Source: Bergeyella zoohelcum
GTDB taxonomy: Bacteria > Bacteroidota > Bacteroidia > Flavobacteriales > Weeksellaceae
Assembly (NCBI GenBank): GCA_030523905.1
Contig: JAUNHO010000038.1
Coordinates: 1-8,029 of the forward strand
Direction of reading: 5' to 3'
DNA: 8,029 nucleotides
Below the pieces are notes generated by a model. It had not been told where the DNA came from. It saw only the letters and a program-made list of their open reading frames with translations, and did not search any database. Shown here one piece after another: positions 1 through 6,956 of this stretch. How positions within the stretch are numbered: position 1 is the stretch's first letter; every line of letters begins with the position of its first letter. The position numbers were made by a program, and so were the translations under genes.

Positions 1-304
1 TGAAAGTCTTCATTTTAGAATCTTCAGAAAGCATACTTTTGGCAAAATAATTTCCAAGCCAACTTGATCTAAAATTTTCAGTGGCGGCGGTTGAACTTTT
101 TTCTAAATTCTCTTTTATTTTTGGTAAATAATAATTTCCATAGCGATTTAGATGTTCCAAGCATTCTAATACATTCCACGAAGTAGCGGAAGGTCTTTCT
201 GTGAGTATATTTATCTCTTTTTCAAGTAGTTGTTCTGCATATTTTTTTATGGAAACACTTTGCTGAATTAACTCATTGATGAGTTCTACGGATTTTTTAT
301 TCAT
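1..304 (-). CDS. DinB-family protein, C-terminus cut by window edge
   Basis: The reading frame opens with ATG at 304 and stays open for 101 codons to the window edge, so only the N-terminal part is visible. It begins MNKKSVELINELIQQ and contains SWNVLECLEHLNRYGNYYL at residues 42-60, the signature of DinB/YfiT-like four-helix-bundle proteins. His51 is in the place of the first metal-ligand histidine of that superfamily. Full-length members are about 150-175 residues with two more histidines; those would lie outside the window. Family members are putative metal-dependent enzymes, some of them thiol transferases (bacillithiol or mycothiol type), and most have no known substrate. This family is unrelated to the DNA polymerase IV also called DinB. 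The gene is divergent from mutS and has its own promoter-like sequence at 336-366. Family call fairly sure; function unknown. Confidence 0.75.
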   Translation of the reverse strand, partial: MNKKSVELINELIQQSVSIKKYAEQLLEKEINILTERPSATSWNVLECLEHLNRYGNYYLPKIKENLEKSSTAATENFRSSWLGNYFAKSMLSEDSKMKTF

Positions 305-335
305 CTAATATTTTTTTAATGTTTAAATTCAATTA

Positions 336-366
336 CAAAATTACACTTAAAAAAAACAAGAAACAA
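336..366 (-). promoter_or_regulatory. Predicted Bacteroidota-type promoter for the DinB-family gene
   Basis: On the minus strand TAATTTTG (343-336) matches the TAnnTTTG -7 box exactly, and TTG (366-364) lies 20 bp upstream as a -33 element. The start codon at 304 follows after about 30 bp, which gives a short leader. Prediction from motif and spacing only. Confidence 0.5.
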
Positions 367-410
367 TTATTTTACTCGTAATAGTCTTGATAGTTTTCAG
401 CGTTTCTCTT

Positions 411-441
411 TTTGAAACCTCATCGTTTATTCGTATTTTTG
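411..441 (+). promoter_or_regulatory. Predicted Bacteroidota-type promoter of mutS
   Basis: TTTG at 411-414 (-33) and TATTTTTG at 434-441 (an exact TAnnTTTG -7 box) are separated by 19 bp, the spacing expected for the primary sigma factor of Bacteroidota. The mutS ATG starts 22 bp after the -7 box, so the 5' leader should be very short. No purine-rich Shine-Dalgarno sequence is evident, as is usual in this phylum. Confidence 0.6.
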
Positions 442-463
442 CCCTTTAATAAAAGATTTTACG

Positions 464-3049
464 ATGGCAAAAACCAAAAAAGAAACTCCGCTAATGGCTC
501 AATATAACGGCATCAAGGCAAGGTATCCTGATGCTCTACTGCTTTTCCGTATAGGAGATTTCTACGAAACTTTTGGGGAAGATGCCGTGAAAATGTCTAA
601 AACGCTGGGGATTGTCCTCACGAAACGAAATAATGGCGATTCTCATACCGAGTTGGCTGGGTTTCCGCATCATTCATTAAATTCTTATCTTCCAAAATTG
701 GTACGAGCAGGGTTTCGGGTGGCTATTTGTGAGCAACTAGAAGACCCAAAAATGGTAAAAGGCATTGTAAAACGAGGCGTAACCGAACTCGTAACGCCAG
801 GGGTAACCTTCAACGACCAGGTGCTGACCTCCAAACAAAACAACTTCCTGCTTTCCATTCACAAGGAAAAAGAAAAATACGGACTGGCACTCATCGATGT
901 CTCCACTGGGGAATTTATGATTGGGGAGGGCAATCTGGAGAAACTTCTTCACATTGTCAATACTTTTGACCCAAGCGAAATTATTTTCCAAAGGACGAAA
1001 GAACTGCCCGTACAACTGAAAAATAGAAATTCTTTCAAGCTGGAAGACTGGGCGTATCAATACAATTACGCACTAGAAAAACTCACCAGCCACTTCAAAA
1101 CCAATTCCCTAAAAGGTTTCGGTGTGGAAGAACTAGAACTTGGGATTACCGCTGCTGGGGCAGTTTTTGCCTATTTGGTGGAAGACACTCACCACGATTT
1201 AATCGCCCATATCACCAAAATACAGCGTATTCCACAATATGATTTTCTGATGATGGACCAATTTACGCTTCGCAACTTGGAGATTATCTACCCTTCTAGT
1301 AAAGAGGGCAAAAGCCTTTTGGACATCATAGACCGCACCACTACGCCTATGGGTGGGCGTTTGCTCCGCAGAAGAATCATTTTGCCATTAAAATCCGTGA
1401 ATGAAATCAACAGGCGATTGGATTTAGTGGAATACTTCAACAGGGAATATGATTTGAAATTTGACCTCCAAAATCTTCTAAAATCTATCTCCGACCTTGA
1501 ACGACTAATGGGGAAACTCGCCGCCGAGAAGCTTAACCCAAAAGAACTGGGCTATCTGCGACAAAGCCTCACGAACATACAAGAAATAAAAGCCAAACTA
1601 AAACCTCATCACAGCGTTTTGGCGTGGCTCAATCCGATTATAGATTTATCCGACCTTATTCAGTTTCTCAATGCTTATCTCTTTGAGGAATTACCAGTGA
1701 ATTTAGCCAAAGAAAATGTCATCAAAGAAGGTGTTTCCGAGGAACTAGATGCTCTACGAAACCTAAAAAACAAGGGCAAAGATTTCCTTGACGAAATGTG
1801 CCAAAGAGAGATAGAACGCACTGGAATTGGCTCTCTGAAAATAGATTTCAATAATGTTTTTGGCTACTATATAGAGGTAAGAAACACCCATAAAGACAAA
1901 GTGCCGAGCGAATGGGTACGAAAGCAAACGCTGGTAAGTGCCGAGCGATACATCACCGAGGAACTGAAAGAATACGAAGACCAAATCCTCGGAGCGGAAG
2001 AACGCATCGCTATCTTGGAGCAAGAACTCTACCGTCGCACTTGCGATAATGTAATGACCTACATAGACCAAATCCAAGAAAATTCCAACATTATTGCCCA
2101 GCTTGATGTGGCTTTGGGGCTTTCCGAACTTGCCGTATCAGACAATTATACCAAACCTATTCTCAACGATGGCTTCGGTATTGATTTGAAAGAGGCACGC
2201 CACCCAATCATAGAAAATTCCTTGCCTTTGGGCGAAAAATACATACCGAATGATATTTTCCTTGACCGAAATACCCAGCAAATCATAATGGTTACAGGTC
2301 CGAATATGGCGGGTAAATCGGCTATCCTTCGTCAGACTGCACTCGTTTGTCTTTTAGCCCAGATTGGTAGTTTTGTCCCTGCTAGATATGCAGAAATAGG
2401 CGTTTTGGATAAGATTTTTACACGCGTAGGGGCTACCGATAATATCTCCGCTGGGGAATCTACTTTTATGGTGGAAATGAACGAGGCAGCGAATATCCTA
2501 AATAATATCTCCGAGCGAAGCCTCATTCTTTTAGACGAAATTGGGCGTGGGACTTCCACTTATGATGGCGTTTCTATCGCTTGGGCTATCGCCGAGTATT
2601 TACACGAGCATCCTACACAACCCAAAACGCTATTCGCTACCCACTACCACGAGCTGAACGAAATGACCCAAAATTTTGAACGAATAAAGAATTTCAGCGT
2701 TTCCATTCAGGAGAATAAAGGTAGTATTGTCTTCCTACGAAAACTAATCGCAGGGGGCAACGAGCATAGTTTCGGTATCCATGTGGCAAAATTGGCAGGT
2801 ATGCCTACGAAAGTCATCAGCCGAGCCAATGAAATTCTTAAAACCCTAGAAGACAGCCGAAAACAAAGCGGAACGAAGCAAAAAATAAAGAAAGTTACAC
2901 AGGATAGTCTCCAGCTTTCGTTCTTCCAACTAGACGACCCAGTACTGGAAAACATCCGCGAGGAACTTACAAAAATAGACATCAACAGCCTTACCCCAAT
3001 AGAGGCGTTGATGAAACTCAATACCATTAAAAAGATGATTGGGCAGTAG
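464..3049 (+). CDS. mutS: DNA mismatch repair protein MutS
   Basis: MutS recognises mismatches and small insertion/deletion loops in new DNA and, using ATP, recruits MutL to start repair. The 861 residues match the usual length (E. coli 853). The N-terminal mismatch-binding domain carries the F-x-E motif in GDFYE (Phe33, Glu35), which stacks on and contacts the mismatched base. Connector, core/lever and clamp domains follow up to about residue 570. The ABC-type ATPase has Walker A GPNMAGKS at 612-619, Walker B LILLDEIGRG with Asp691-Glu692, and the FATHYHEL histidine loop at 724-731 (His727). QLSFF at 817-821 fits a beta-clamp-binding motif at the place where E. coli MutS has one. The ATG at 464 is preceded by a matching promoter and the protein starts in the usual way. 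No mutL is in the window, which is normal because mutS stands alone in many Bacteroidota. The gene is intact. Confidence 0.98.
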   Translation: MAKTKKETPLMAQYNGIKARYPDALLLFRIGDFYETFGEDAVKMSKTLGIVLTKRNNGDSHTELAGFPHHSLNSYLPKLVRAGFRVAICEQLEDPKMVKGIVKRGVTELVTPGVTFNDQVLTSKQNNFLLSIHKEKEKYGLALIDVSTGEFMIGEGNLEKLLHIVNTFDPSEIIFQRTKELPVQLKNRNSFKLEDWAYQYNYALEKLTSHFKTNSLKGFGVEELELGITAAGAVFAYLVEDTHHDLIAHITKIQRIPQYDFLMMDQFTLRNLEIIYPSSKEGKSLLDIIDRTTTPMGGRLLRRRIILPLKSVNEINRRLDLVEYFNREYDLKFDLQNLLKSISDLERLMGKLAAEKLNPKELGYLRQSLTNIQEIKAKLKPHHSVLAWLNPIIDLSDLIQFLNAYLFEELPVNLAKENVIKEGVSEELDALRNLKNKGKDFLDEMCQREIERTGIGSLKIDFNNVFGYYIEVRNTHKDKVPSEWVRKQTLVSAERYITEELKEYEDQILGAEERIAILEQELYRRTCDNVMTYIDQIQENSNIIAQLDVALGLSELAVSDNYTKPILNDGFGIDLKEARHPIIENSLPLGEKYIPNDIFLDRNTQQIIMVTGPNMAGKSAILRQTALVCLLAQIGSFVPARYAEIGVLDKIFTRVGATDNISAGESTFMVEMNEAANILNNISERSLILLDEIGRGTSTYDGVSIAWAIAEYLHEHPTQPKTLFATHYHELNEMTQNFERIKNFSVSIQENKGSIVFLRKLIAGGNEHSFGIHVAKLAGMPTKVISRANEILKTLEDSRKQSGTKQKIKKVTQDSLQLSFFQLDDPVLENIREELTKIDINSLTPIEALMKLNTIKKMIGQ

Positions 3050-3056
3050 ATGAATG

Positions 3057-3090
3057 AAAACAGGCGGGAGAATATTCTTGCCTTTGTTTT
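3057..3090 (+). terminator. Probable intrinsic terminator of mutS
   Basis: Eight bases after the mutS stop, 3062-3083 folds into a 9-bp stem (AGGC at 3062-3065 pairing with GCCT at 3080-3083, plus inner pairs including three G-U) closed by a 4-base loop. TTGTTTT follows at 3084-3090. AAAAC at 3057-3061 can also pair with GTTTT at 3086-3090 across a two-base bulge. Several pairs are G-U, so the strength is uncertain. Confidence 0.5.
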
Positions 3091-3177
3091 ACTAAAAACC
3101 AAGCTTCGTTTTACCTCAAACCTAGTTAGGTTTCACTCCAAACCACGCTAGGTTTTGCCATTGACCTAATTAGGTTT
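3090..3177. repeat. Four tandem copies of a degenerate 22-bp unit, each with dyad symmetry
   Basis: This fills most of the non-coding gap between the convergent mutS and flavoprotein genes. The unit cores are AAACCAAGCTTCGTTT (3096-3111), AAACCTAGTTAGGTTT (3118-3133), AAACCACGCTAGGTTT (3140-3155) and TGACCTAATTAGGTTT (3162-3177), each starting exactly 22 bp after the previous one. Each core is an imperfect palindrome: about 7 of 8 symmetric positions pair in the first two cores and 6 of 8 in the last two. The 6-bp linkers between cores are less conserved. The last copy contains the perfect palindrome ACCTAATTAGGT (3164-3175) and runs into six T's, so it could also act as a weak plus-strand terminator. 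There is no coding potential of note. The array is too small and too degenerate for a CRISPR. Confidence 0.75.
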
Positions 3178-3214
3178 TTTATCCCCCATCAATAAAGGCT
3201 TTACGGAGGTTACT

Positions 3215-4423
3215 TTATTTCTGGTTCAAATCTTGTGCAATGAGCCACGCCTCGCTCCAACAGGCTTGAAAATTGAACCCTCCTGTAACGGCATCAATAT
3301 CCAAAACCTCCCCCGCGATGTAGAAATTGGGAAGTATTTTAGAAGCCATATTCTTGAAATTTATCTCCTTCAAATCCACGCCACCAGCCGTTACAAATTC
3401 TTCCTTAAAGGTAGATTTCCCCATTACTTTCAATAGTTTTTCGCAGAGATTTTTGATGATGGTTTTCATCTCTTGGGCAGAAATATTGGCAATTTGCTTC
3501 TCTGGATTTACCCTTGAAATCTGTAAAATTTTATTCCAAAATCGGTTGGTGATATTATAGATTTTAGCCTGCCCTATTTGTTTTTTAGGCTGATTATTTT
3601 TGAAATCTATGAAAGATTCTTCCGCATCGGTAAGGCTCATAGAAAGGAAATTGACCATAATCTCAAACTGGTATTTCATCTCTGCCAATCGCCTTGCTTC
3701 CCACGCCGATAAACGAAGCACGGCAGGTCCAGAAAGTCCCCAATGTGTGATGAGCATCGCACCGCTTTCTTCGGTTTTTAGGCTAGGAATACGGATTTCG
3801 GCGGTTTCAAAACTCGTTCCAGAAAGCCCATCAATAAGGTCGTCTTTTATATTAAAAGTAAAAAGTGAAGGCACTGGCGAGACGATTTTATGTCCCAAAT
3901 GCTCCAAAATCCTGAATGATTTCGGCGAACTTCCAGTACTGAATATTACAAAATCTGCCACGAATTCCGCTTCGTTCGTCGTTATGATGTATTTATCGCC
4001 CTTTTGTGTTATTTCTTTCACACCTGTTTTGGTTTTTATTTCAAAACCTTTTTGGCGAACTTCATTCAAAAAGGCATCAATAATCGTTTGGGACGAGTTG
4101 GATTCAGGGAATACGCGGTTGTCTGGCTCTATCTTCAACGAAATATTTCGGTCGGCGAACCACTGCATCGTATCACCAGGCTGAAACTTGGAAAACACAC
4201 TGATGAGCTCCCTATTCCCACGAGGGTAAAACCTAGCTAATTCACGAGCATCAAAACAAGCGTGAGACACATTGCAACGCCCACCACCAGAGATTTTCAC
4301 CTTCTGTAAAACATCGGTATTTTGCTCCAAAATAAGGACTTTATATTTCGTTTCATCTAGATTTGCTGCTGCGAAAAAACCTGCCGCACCACCTCCAACA
4401 ATAATGATTTGCTTCTTTTCCAT
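3215..4423 (-). CDS. HI0933/BaiN-family NAD(P)/FAD-dependent flavoprotein
   Basis: This is a 402-residue flavoprotein of the HI0933-like (BaiN/RdsA) family, soluble and cytoplasmic because no signal peptide or membrane segment is seen. Starting at MEKKQ, the FAD-binding Rossmann motif IVGGGAAGFFAA lies at residues 8-19, followed by the family signature KISGGGRCNVSH at 43-54. Further family motifs are THWGLSGPAVLRLS in the middle, EFVTAGGVDLKEI late in the protein, and the C-terminal flavin-contacting GEVLDIDAVTGGFNFQ. An in-frame ATG at 4462 would add 13 residues ahead of the nucleotide-binding strand, but it lies upstream of a -7 box at 4443-4450, so 4423 is preferred. BaiN of Clostridium takes part in bile-acid 7-dehydroxylation, but most family members are housekeeping proteins of unknown substrate, and that name should not be carried over as a function. 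The gene is convergent with mutS and divergent from the thioesterase gene. Confidence 0.9.
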   Translation of the reverse strand: MEKKQIIIVGGGAAGFFAAANLDETKYKVLILEQNTDVLQKVKISGGGRCNVSHACFDARELARFYPRGNRELISVFSKFQPGDTMQWFADRNISLKIEPDNRVFPESNSSQTIIDAFLNEVRQKGFEIKTKTGVKEITQKGDKYIITTNEAEFVADFVIFSTGSSPKSFRILEHLGHKIVSPVPSLFTFNIKDDLIDGLSGTSFETAEIRIPSLKTEESGAMLITHWGLSGPAVLRLSAWEARRLAEMKYQFEIMVNFLSMSLTDAEESFIDFKNNQPKKQIGQAKIYNITNRFWNKILQISRVNPEKQIANISAQEMKTIIKNLCEKLLKVMGKSTFKEEFVTAGGVDLKEINFKNMASKILPNFYIAGEVLDIDAVTGGFNFQACWSEAWLIAQDLNQK

Positions 4424-4442
4424 TTTATAAAACTCTGGTCTG

Positions 4443-4450
4443 CAAAAATA
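4443..4450 (-). promoter_or_regulatory. Predicted -7 box of the flavoprotein gene
   Basis: The minus strand reads TATTTTTG, identical to the mutS -7 box, and ends 19 bp before the chosen ATG at 4423. No clear -33 TTG is seen at the expected distance, so the call rests on the -7 match and its distance from the start codon. It argues against the upstream in-frame ATG at 4462. Confidence 0.4.
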
Positions 4451-4477
4451 CAATTTTTTCAAACCATCTATTATTCT

Positions 4478-4485
4478 TACTTTTG
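4478..4485 (+). promoter_or_regulatory. Predicted -7 box of the thioesterase-thiL unit
   Basis: TACTTTTG fits TAnnTTTG and ends 21 bp before the ATG at 4507, close to the 22 bp seen for mutS. A possible TTG start at 4483 lies inside this box, which supports starting translation at 4507. No convincing -33 TTG is present. It lies back to back with the minus-strand box at 4443-4450, with 27 bp between them. Confidence 0.4.
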
Positions 4486-4506
4486 GGGACTGAAAATAAT
4501 GTAAAA

Positions 4507-5031
4507 ATGTCTGTTTATTATCATAAATTTGAGGTAAGATGGAGCGATATAGATGCTAACCGACACCTTGCCAATTCTGCCTATATGCAATACACTGCCC
4601 AGACGCGTATGGCGTTTATGGACAAGCATAAAATGGGGCTTTCTGCCCTAAATCGCTGGGGAATAGGGCCTGTAATTTTGAATGAAAGTTATTCGTTTTT
4701 TAATGAAATCTACCACGGAAAAGAGGTTTATGTAAGTTTAGAAATCAAAGGGTTTTCCGAAGATGGCGGTATTTATCAGTTCCTTCACAGATTTTATTTA
4801 AGTGATGGTACGCATTGTGCCACGGCTGAGGTTACAGGCGTTTGGATTGATACTATGCTAAGGAAATCTACCACGCCACCTGATGATATTTTGCAAGTTT
4901 TGAACGACCATAAAACAGAAAACACCCTAGTTCTCACACGGGATAGCCTGAAAAACTTCCCTTTCCGACCAGAGAATATAGACCCAAAAGTTTTCCAGCC
5001 GAAAAACTGGACGAGTATTAAGTTGAGATAA
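4507..5031 (+). CDS. Hotdog-fold acyl-CoA thioesterase family protein
   Basis: This 174-residue protein has the 4HBT/YbgC-type hotdog signature near its N-terminus: RWSDIDANRHLANSAYMQY at residues 11-29. The acidic residues Asp14 and Asp16, His20, Asn23 and Tyr26 correspond to the YxDxDxxGHxNNxxY pattern, in which one Asp is the usual catalytic residue. Family members hydrolyse acyl-CoA or acyl-ACP thioesters in the cytoplasm; the chain length and substrate cannot be read from sequence. The protein is longer than the usual 130-140-residue core and ends in a 'FPFRPENIDPKVF' tail. The reading frame can be extended to a TTG at 4483, but that codon is inside the predicted -7 box, so ATG 4507 is chosen. 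thiL follows 33 bp downstream on the same strand, probably in one transcript. Confidence 0.85.
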   Translation: MSVYYHKFEVRWSDIDANRHLANSAYMQYTAQTRMAFMDKHKMGLSALNRWGIGPVILNESYSFFNEIYHGKEVYVSLEIKGFSEDGGIYQFLHRFYLSDGTHCATAEVTGVWIDTMLRKSTTPPDDILQVLNDHKTENTLVLTRDSLKNFPFRPENIDPKVFQPKNWTSIKLR

Positions 5032-5064
5032 TTTGGAAAAATCATTAATTAAAAAGAGAAAAAT

Positions 5065-6117
5065 ATGTTAGAAAATAAAAATACGGAACTTACACCAATT
5101 TCAAAACTAGGGGAATTTGGTTTGATAAAGCACCTTACCGAAAAATTTAGTTTGAAAAACCCTAGCACGGAATTATCCGTTGGTGACGATGCTACAATTC
5201 TCAACCCAGAGGGCAAAAAAGTGGTCATCAGTACCGATGTCTTAGCAGAAGGAGTGCATTTTAATCTAGGCTATGTACCACTGAAACATTTGGGCTACAA
5301 GGCAGTAGTGGTGAATCTGAGTGATATTGCAGCGATGAACGCCAAACCCTCACAAATACTGGTATCCATAGCGGTTTCCAATAGATTTCCTGTGGAGGCT
5401 TTGGAGGAAATTTATGCTGGTATTCACCTCGCTTGTGAAAGATACGGTGTGGATTTGGTGGGCGGAGATACTACCAGTTCGCAAAGTGGGTTGGTCATCA
5501 GTATCACGGCAATTGGTTTTGAAACAGAAGAAGAACTAACGAAAAGAAATGGTGCAAAACCGAATGATTTACTCGTGGTTACAGGGGATTTAGGTGGGGC
5601 TTATCTTGGGCTTCAAATCCTAGAAAGAGAGCATTCCGTCTTTCTTGCAAATCCCAATATGCAACCCGAAATGGAGGGGTACGACTATATCCTAGAACGC
5701 CAACTAAAACCAGAAGCGAGAACCGATGTGAAGGATATATTAAAGGAACTTGGTGTAAAGCCAACTTCTATGATTGATGCTTCTGATGGATTGGCCTCCG
5801 AGATTTTGCATTTATCTGACCAAAGTAAAGTTGGCTTCAGGCTATACGAAGAGAAAATCCCAATGGATACGCTTACCATCACCACCGCCGATGAACTCAA
5901 CCTGAACCCTGTAATGGCGGCACTTTCTGGCGGTGAAGATTATGAATTACTATTCACTATTTCGCCAAATGATTTTGAGAACATCAAAAACCACCCAGAT
6001 TTCACAGTGATAGGGTACGCCACAGACCTAGAACAGGGCAACTATATGGTATTACGAGGTAGCAACGAACTTTCTGCCATCACGGCACAAGGCTGGGATG
6101 CTTTTCTGAATAAATAA
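5065..6117 (+). CDS. thiL: Thiamine-monophosphate kinase ThiL
   Basis: ThiL phosphorylates thiamine monophosphate to thiamine diphosphate with ATP, the last step in making the active cofactor. The 350 residues show the order of motifs typical of this PurM/AIRS-related family: GEFGLI at 16-21; VGDDAT at 39-44, with the Mg-binding Asp41-Asp42; STDVLAEGVHF at 56-66; KHLGYKAVVVNLSDIAAMNAKP at 74-95, with Asp87; LVGGDTT at 131-137; IDASDGLASEI at 237-247; and SGGEDYELLF at 288-297. It is slightly longer than E. coli ThiL (325), with a short N-terminal extension before the GEFGLI motif. The ATG at 5065 is preceded by the purine-rich AAAAAGAGAAAAAT and lies 33 bp after the thioesterase stop. No TPP riboswitch is evident in that gap, which is too short for one. 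No other thiamine genes are in the window. Confidence 0.97.
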   Translation: MLENKNTELTPISKLGEFGLIKHLTEKFSLKNPSTELSVGDDATILNPEGKKVVISTDVLAEGVHFNLGYVPLKHLGYKAVVVNLSDIAAMNAKPSQILVSIAVSNRFPVEALEEIYAGIHLACERYGVDLVGGDTTSSQSGLVISITAIGFETEEELTKRNGAKPNDLLVVTGDLGGAYLGLQILEREHSVFLANPNMQPEMEGYDYILERQLKPEARTDVKDILKELGVKPTSMIDASDGLASEILHLSDQSKVGFRLYEEKIPMDTLTITTADELNLNPVMAALSGGEDYELLFTISPNDFENIKNHPDFTVIGYATDLEQGNYMVLRGSNELSAITAQGWDAFLNK

Positions 6118-6122
6118 AAAAC

Positions 6123-6150
6123 ACTCCCTTGGATACCAAAACAAGGGAGT
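6123..6150. terminator. Bidirectional intrinsic terminator between thiL and the alkD-like gene
   Basis: ACTCCCTTG (6123-6131) and CAAGGGAGT (6142-6150) form a perfect 9-bp stem around a 10-base loop, between two convergent genes. On the minus strand the stem is followed by GTTTTTTATTT, a good U-tract for ending the alkD-like transcript. On the plus strand it is followed by TTGATTATTTT, weaker but adequate for thiL. Confidence 0.85.
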
Positions 6151-6159
6151 TTGATTATT

Positions 6160-6873
6160 TTACTTTCCTAGTTTCAAAAAGTATTGTCGGTCCGTTTCGC
6201 TGAATTTCTCTATGGCGTAGCGTAGCGTAGTACGCGGCATATTATGATGATGTGCTTCCAAGAAATCTCGAAGTTCTTGCTCGTTTCGTTTGCCCATTTC
6301 TCTCAAAAGCCAGCCGTTTGCCTTGTGCATCAGGTCGTGCGGGTGGGTTAAGTTGTTCAAAACGAATGTTTTTGTTGGCTCGTATTGGTCTTTTTTCACC
6401 CAAAACATTGTGGAAATTATGGCTATACGCTTATCCCAAAGAGACTCATTATCAGAGAGTTTTTGTAAGATTTCTGTATTTTCAATTTCAAAAGTATAAT
6501 GCCCCAAAATCTTATAAGCCGTCAAATCTACCAAATCCCAATTATTAGCAAATTCTTTATTTTTCAAATAAAATAGGGCAATTTTTTGTCTCTCCTCAAA
6601 GGTTTTTGCTTTTTCATATTGGGCTACTAAAATGAGGTACGCTGTAAGACGAACTTCGTGGTATTCGTTTTCTAAAAGTTTCTGAATATCTTCAAAATCA
6701 ATGAGTTTGAAATATTGTTTCGCTACACTTCTCATCTGCGGATTAGTCAATCCTATGAAAACATCTCCCTCTCCGTATCCGCCTTTTTCTGTCTTAAAAA
6801 AACGAGCATAATGCTGTGCTTTTTCTGGTGAAGCAAGAGAAAAAAGGTCGTCTATAATCTGTTTATAAAGCAT
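6160..6873 (-). CDS. DNA alkylation repair protein, AlkD-like DNA glycosylase
   Basis: This is a 237-residue all-helical HEAT-like-repeat protein of the AlkD family (DNA alkylation repair enzyme, PF08713 type). AlkD removes positively charged alkylated bases such as 3-methyladenine and 7-methylguanine without flipping the base out. The residues described for Bacillus cereus AlkD are all present with the same spacing: Trp112 and Asp116 in NNWDLVDLTAY (AlkD Trp109/Asp113), Arg149 in LWDKRIAIIST (Arg148) and Trp188 in HKANGWLLREMGKR (Trp187). Other family motifs are GYGEGDVFIGLTNPQMR at 32-48 and MPRTTLRYAIEKFS at 212-225. The length matches the family. It is transcribed alone, between the terminator at 6123-6150 and a divergent promoter region. 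The correspondence of active-site residues suggests a working glycosylase. No symbol is given because the family also contains AlkC and uncharacterised branches. Confidence 0.93.
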   Translation of the reverse strand: MLYKQIIDDLFSLASPEKAQHYARFFKTEKGGYGEGDVFIGLTNPQMRSVAKQYFKLIDFEDIQKLLENEYHEVRLTAYLILVAQYEKAKTFEERQKIALFYLKNKEFANNWDLVDLTAYKILGHYTFEIENTEILQKLSDNESLWDKRIAIISTMFWVKKDQYEPTKTFVLNNLTHPHDLMHKANGWLLREMGKRNEQELRDFLEAHHHNMPRTTLRYAIEKFSETDRQYFLKLGK

Positions 6874-6884
6874 TTTTATTTAAA

Positions 6885-6927
6885 TTTACTGCAAAAATAT
6901 AATTAAAGGAATAATTTTTGCAGTAAA
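6885..6927. repeat. Perfect 14-bp inverted repeat in the alkD-like/OMP divergent promoter region
   Basis: TTTACTGCAAAAAT (6885-6898) and ATTTTTGCAGTAAA (6914-6927) are exact reverse complements separated by a 15-bp AT-rich spacer. The left arm overlaps the minus-strand -7 box of the alkD-like gene. The right arm contains a near -7 sequence for the OMP gene. The position between two divergent start codons suggests either an operator for a dimeric regulator or mirrored promoter cores. It is not followed by a T-tract typical of a terminator, and both adjacent genes point away from it. Confidence 0.7.
6892..6899 (-). promoter_or_regulatory. Predicted -7 box of the alkD-like gene
   Basis: The minus strand reads TATTTTTG, an exact TAnnTTTG match, and ends 18 bp before the ATG at 6873, the same geometry as the flavoprotein gene. 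No clear -33 TTG is seen at the expected distance. The box overlaps the left arm of the inverted repeat at 6885-6927, so a protein bound there would block it. Confidence 0.4.
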
Positions 6928-6956
6928 AGGAAAAAGAATTAAAAAAATTGAATAAA

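Noticed and set aside
402..418. Short inverted repeat GTTTC/GAAAC overlapping the mutS -33 element
   Set aside because: Arms of 5 bp around 7 bases are expected often by chance in AT-rich sequence.
2707..3102. Minus-strand open frame of 131 codons across the 3' end of mutS
   Set aside because: It is mostly antisense to mutS and runs into the mutS terminator; it has no domain and no promoter-like sequence suited to it.
3090..3177. CRISPR array
   Set aside because: The period is only 22 bp, the units are degenerate along their whole length, there are no distinct spacers, and no cas gene is present.
3600..4184. Plus-strand open frame of 194 codons inside the flavoprotein gene
   Set aside because: It is antisense to a strongly conserved flavoprotein, shows no recognisable domain and has the Ser-rich composition typical of a mirrored frame.
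5032..5064. Possible promoter for thiL alone (ATAATTTGG near the thioesterase stop)
   Set aside because: It is one base short of TAnnTTTG, has no -33 TTG at a proper distance, and the short gap fits co-transcription better.
464..6873. DNA-repair island (mutS and the alkD-like gene in one window)
   Set aside because: The genes are on different strands, in separate transcription units and separated by unrelated metabolic genes, so joint function is not supported.
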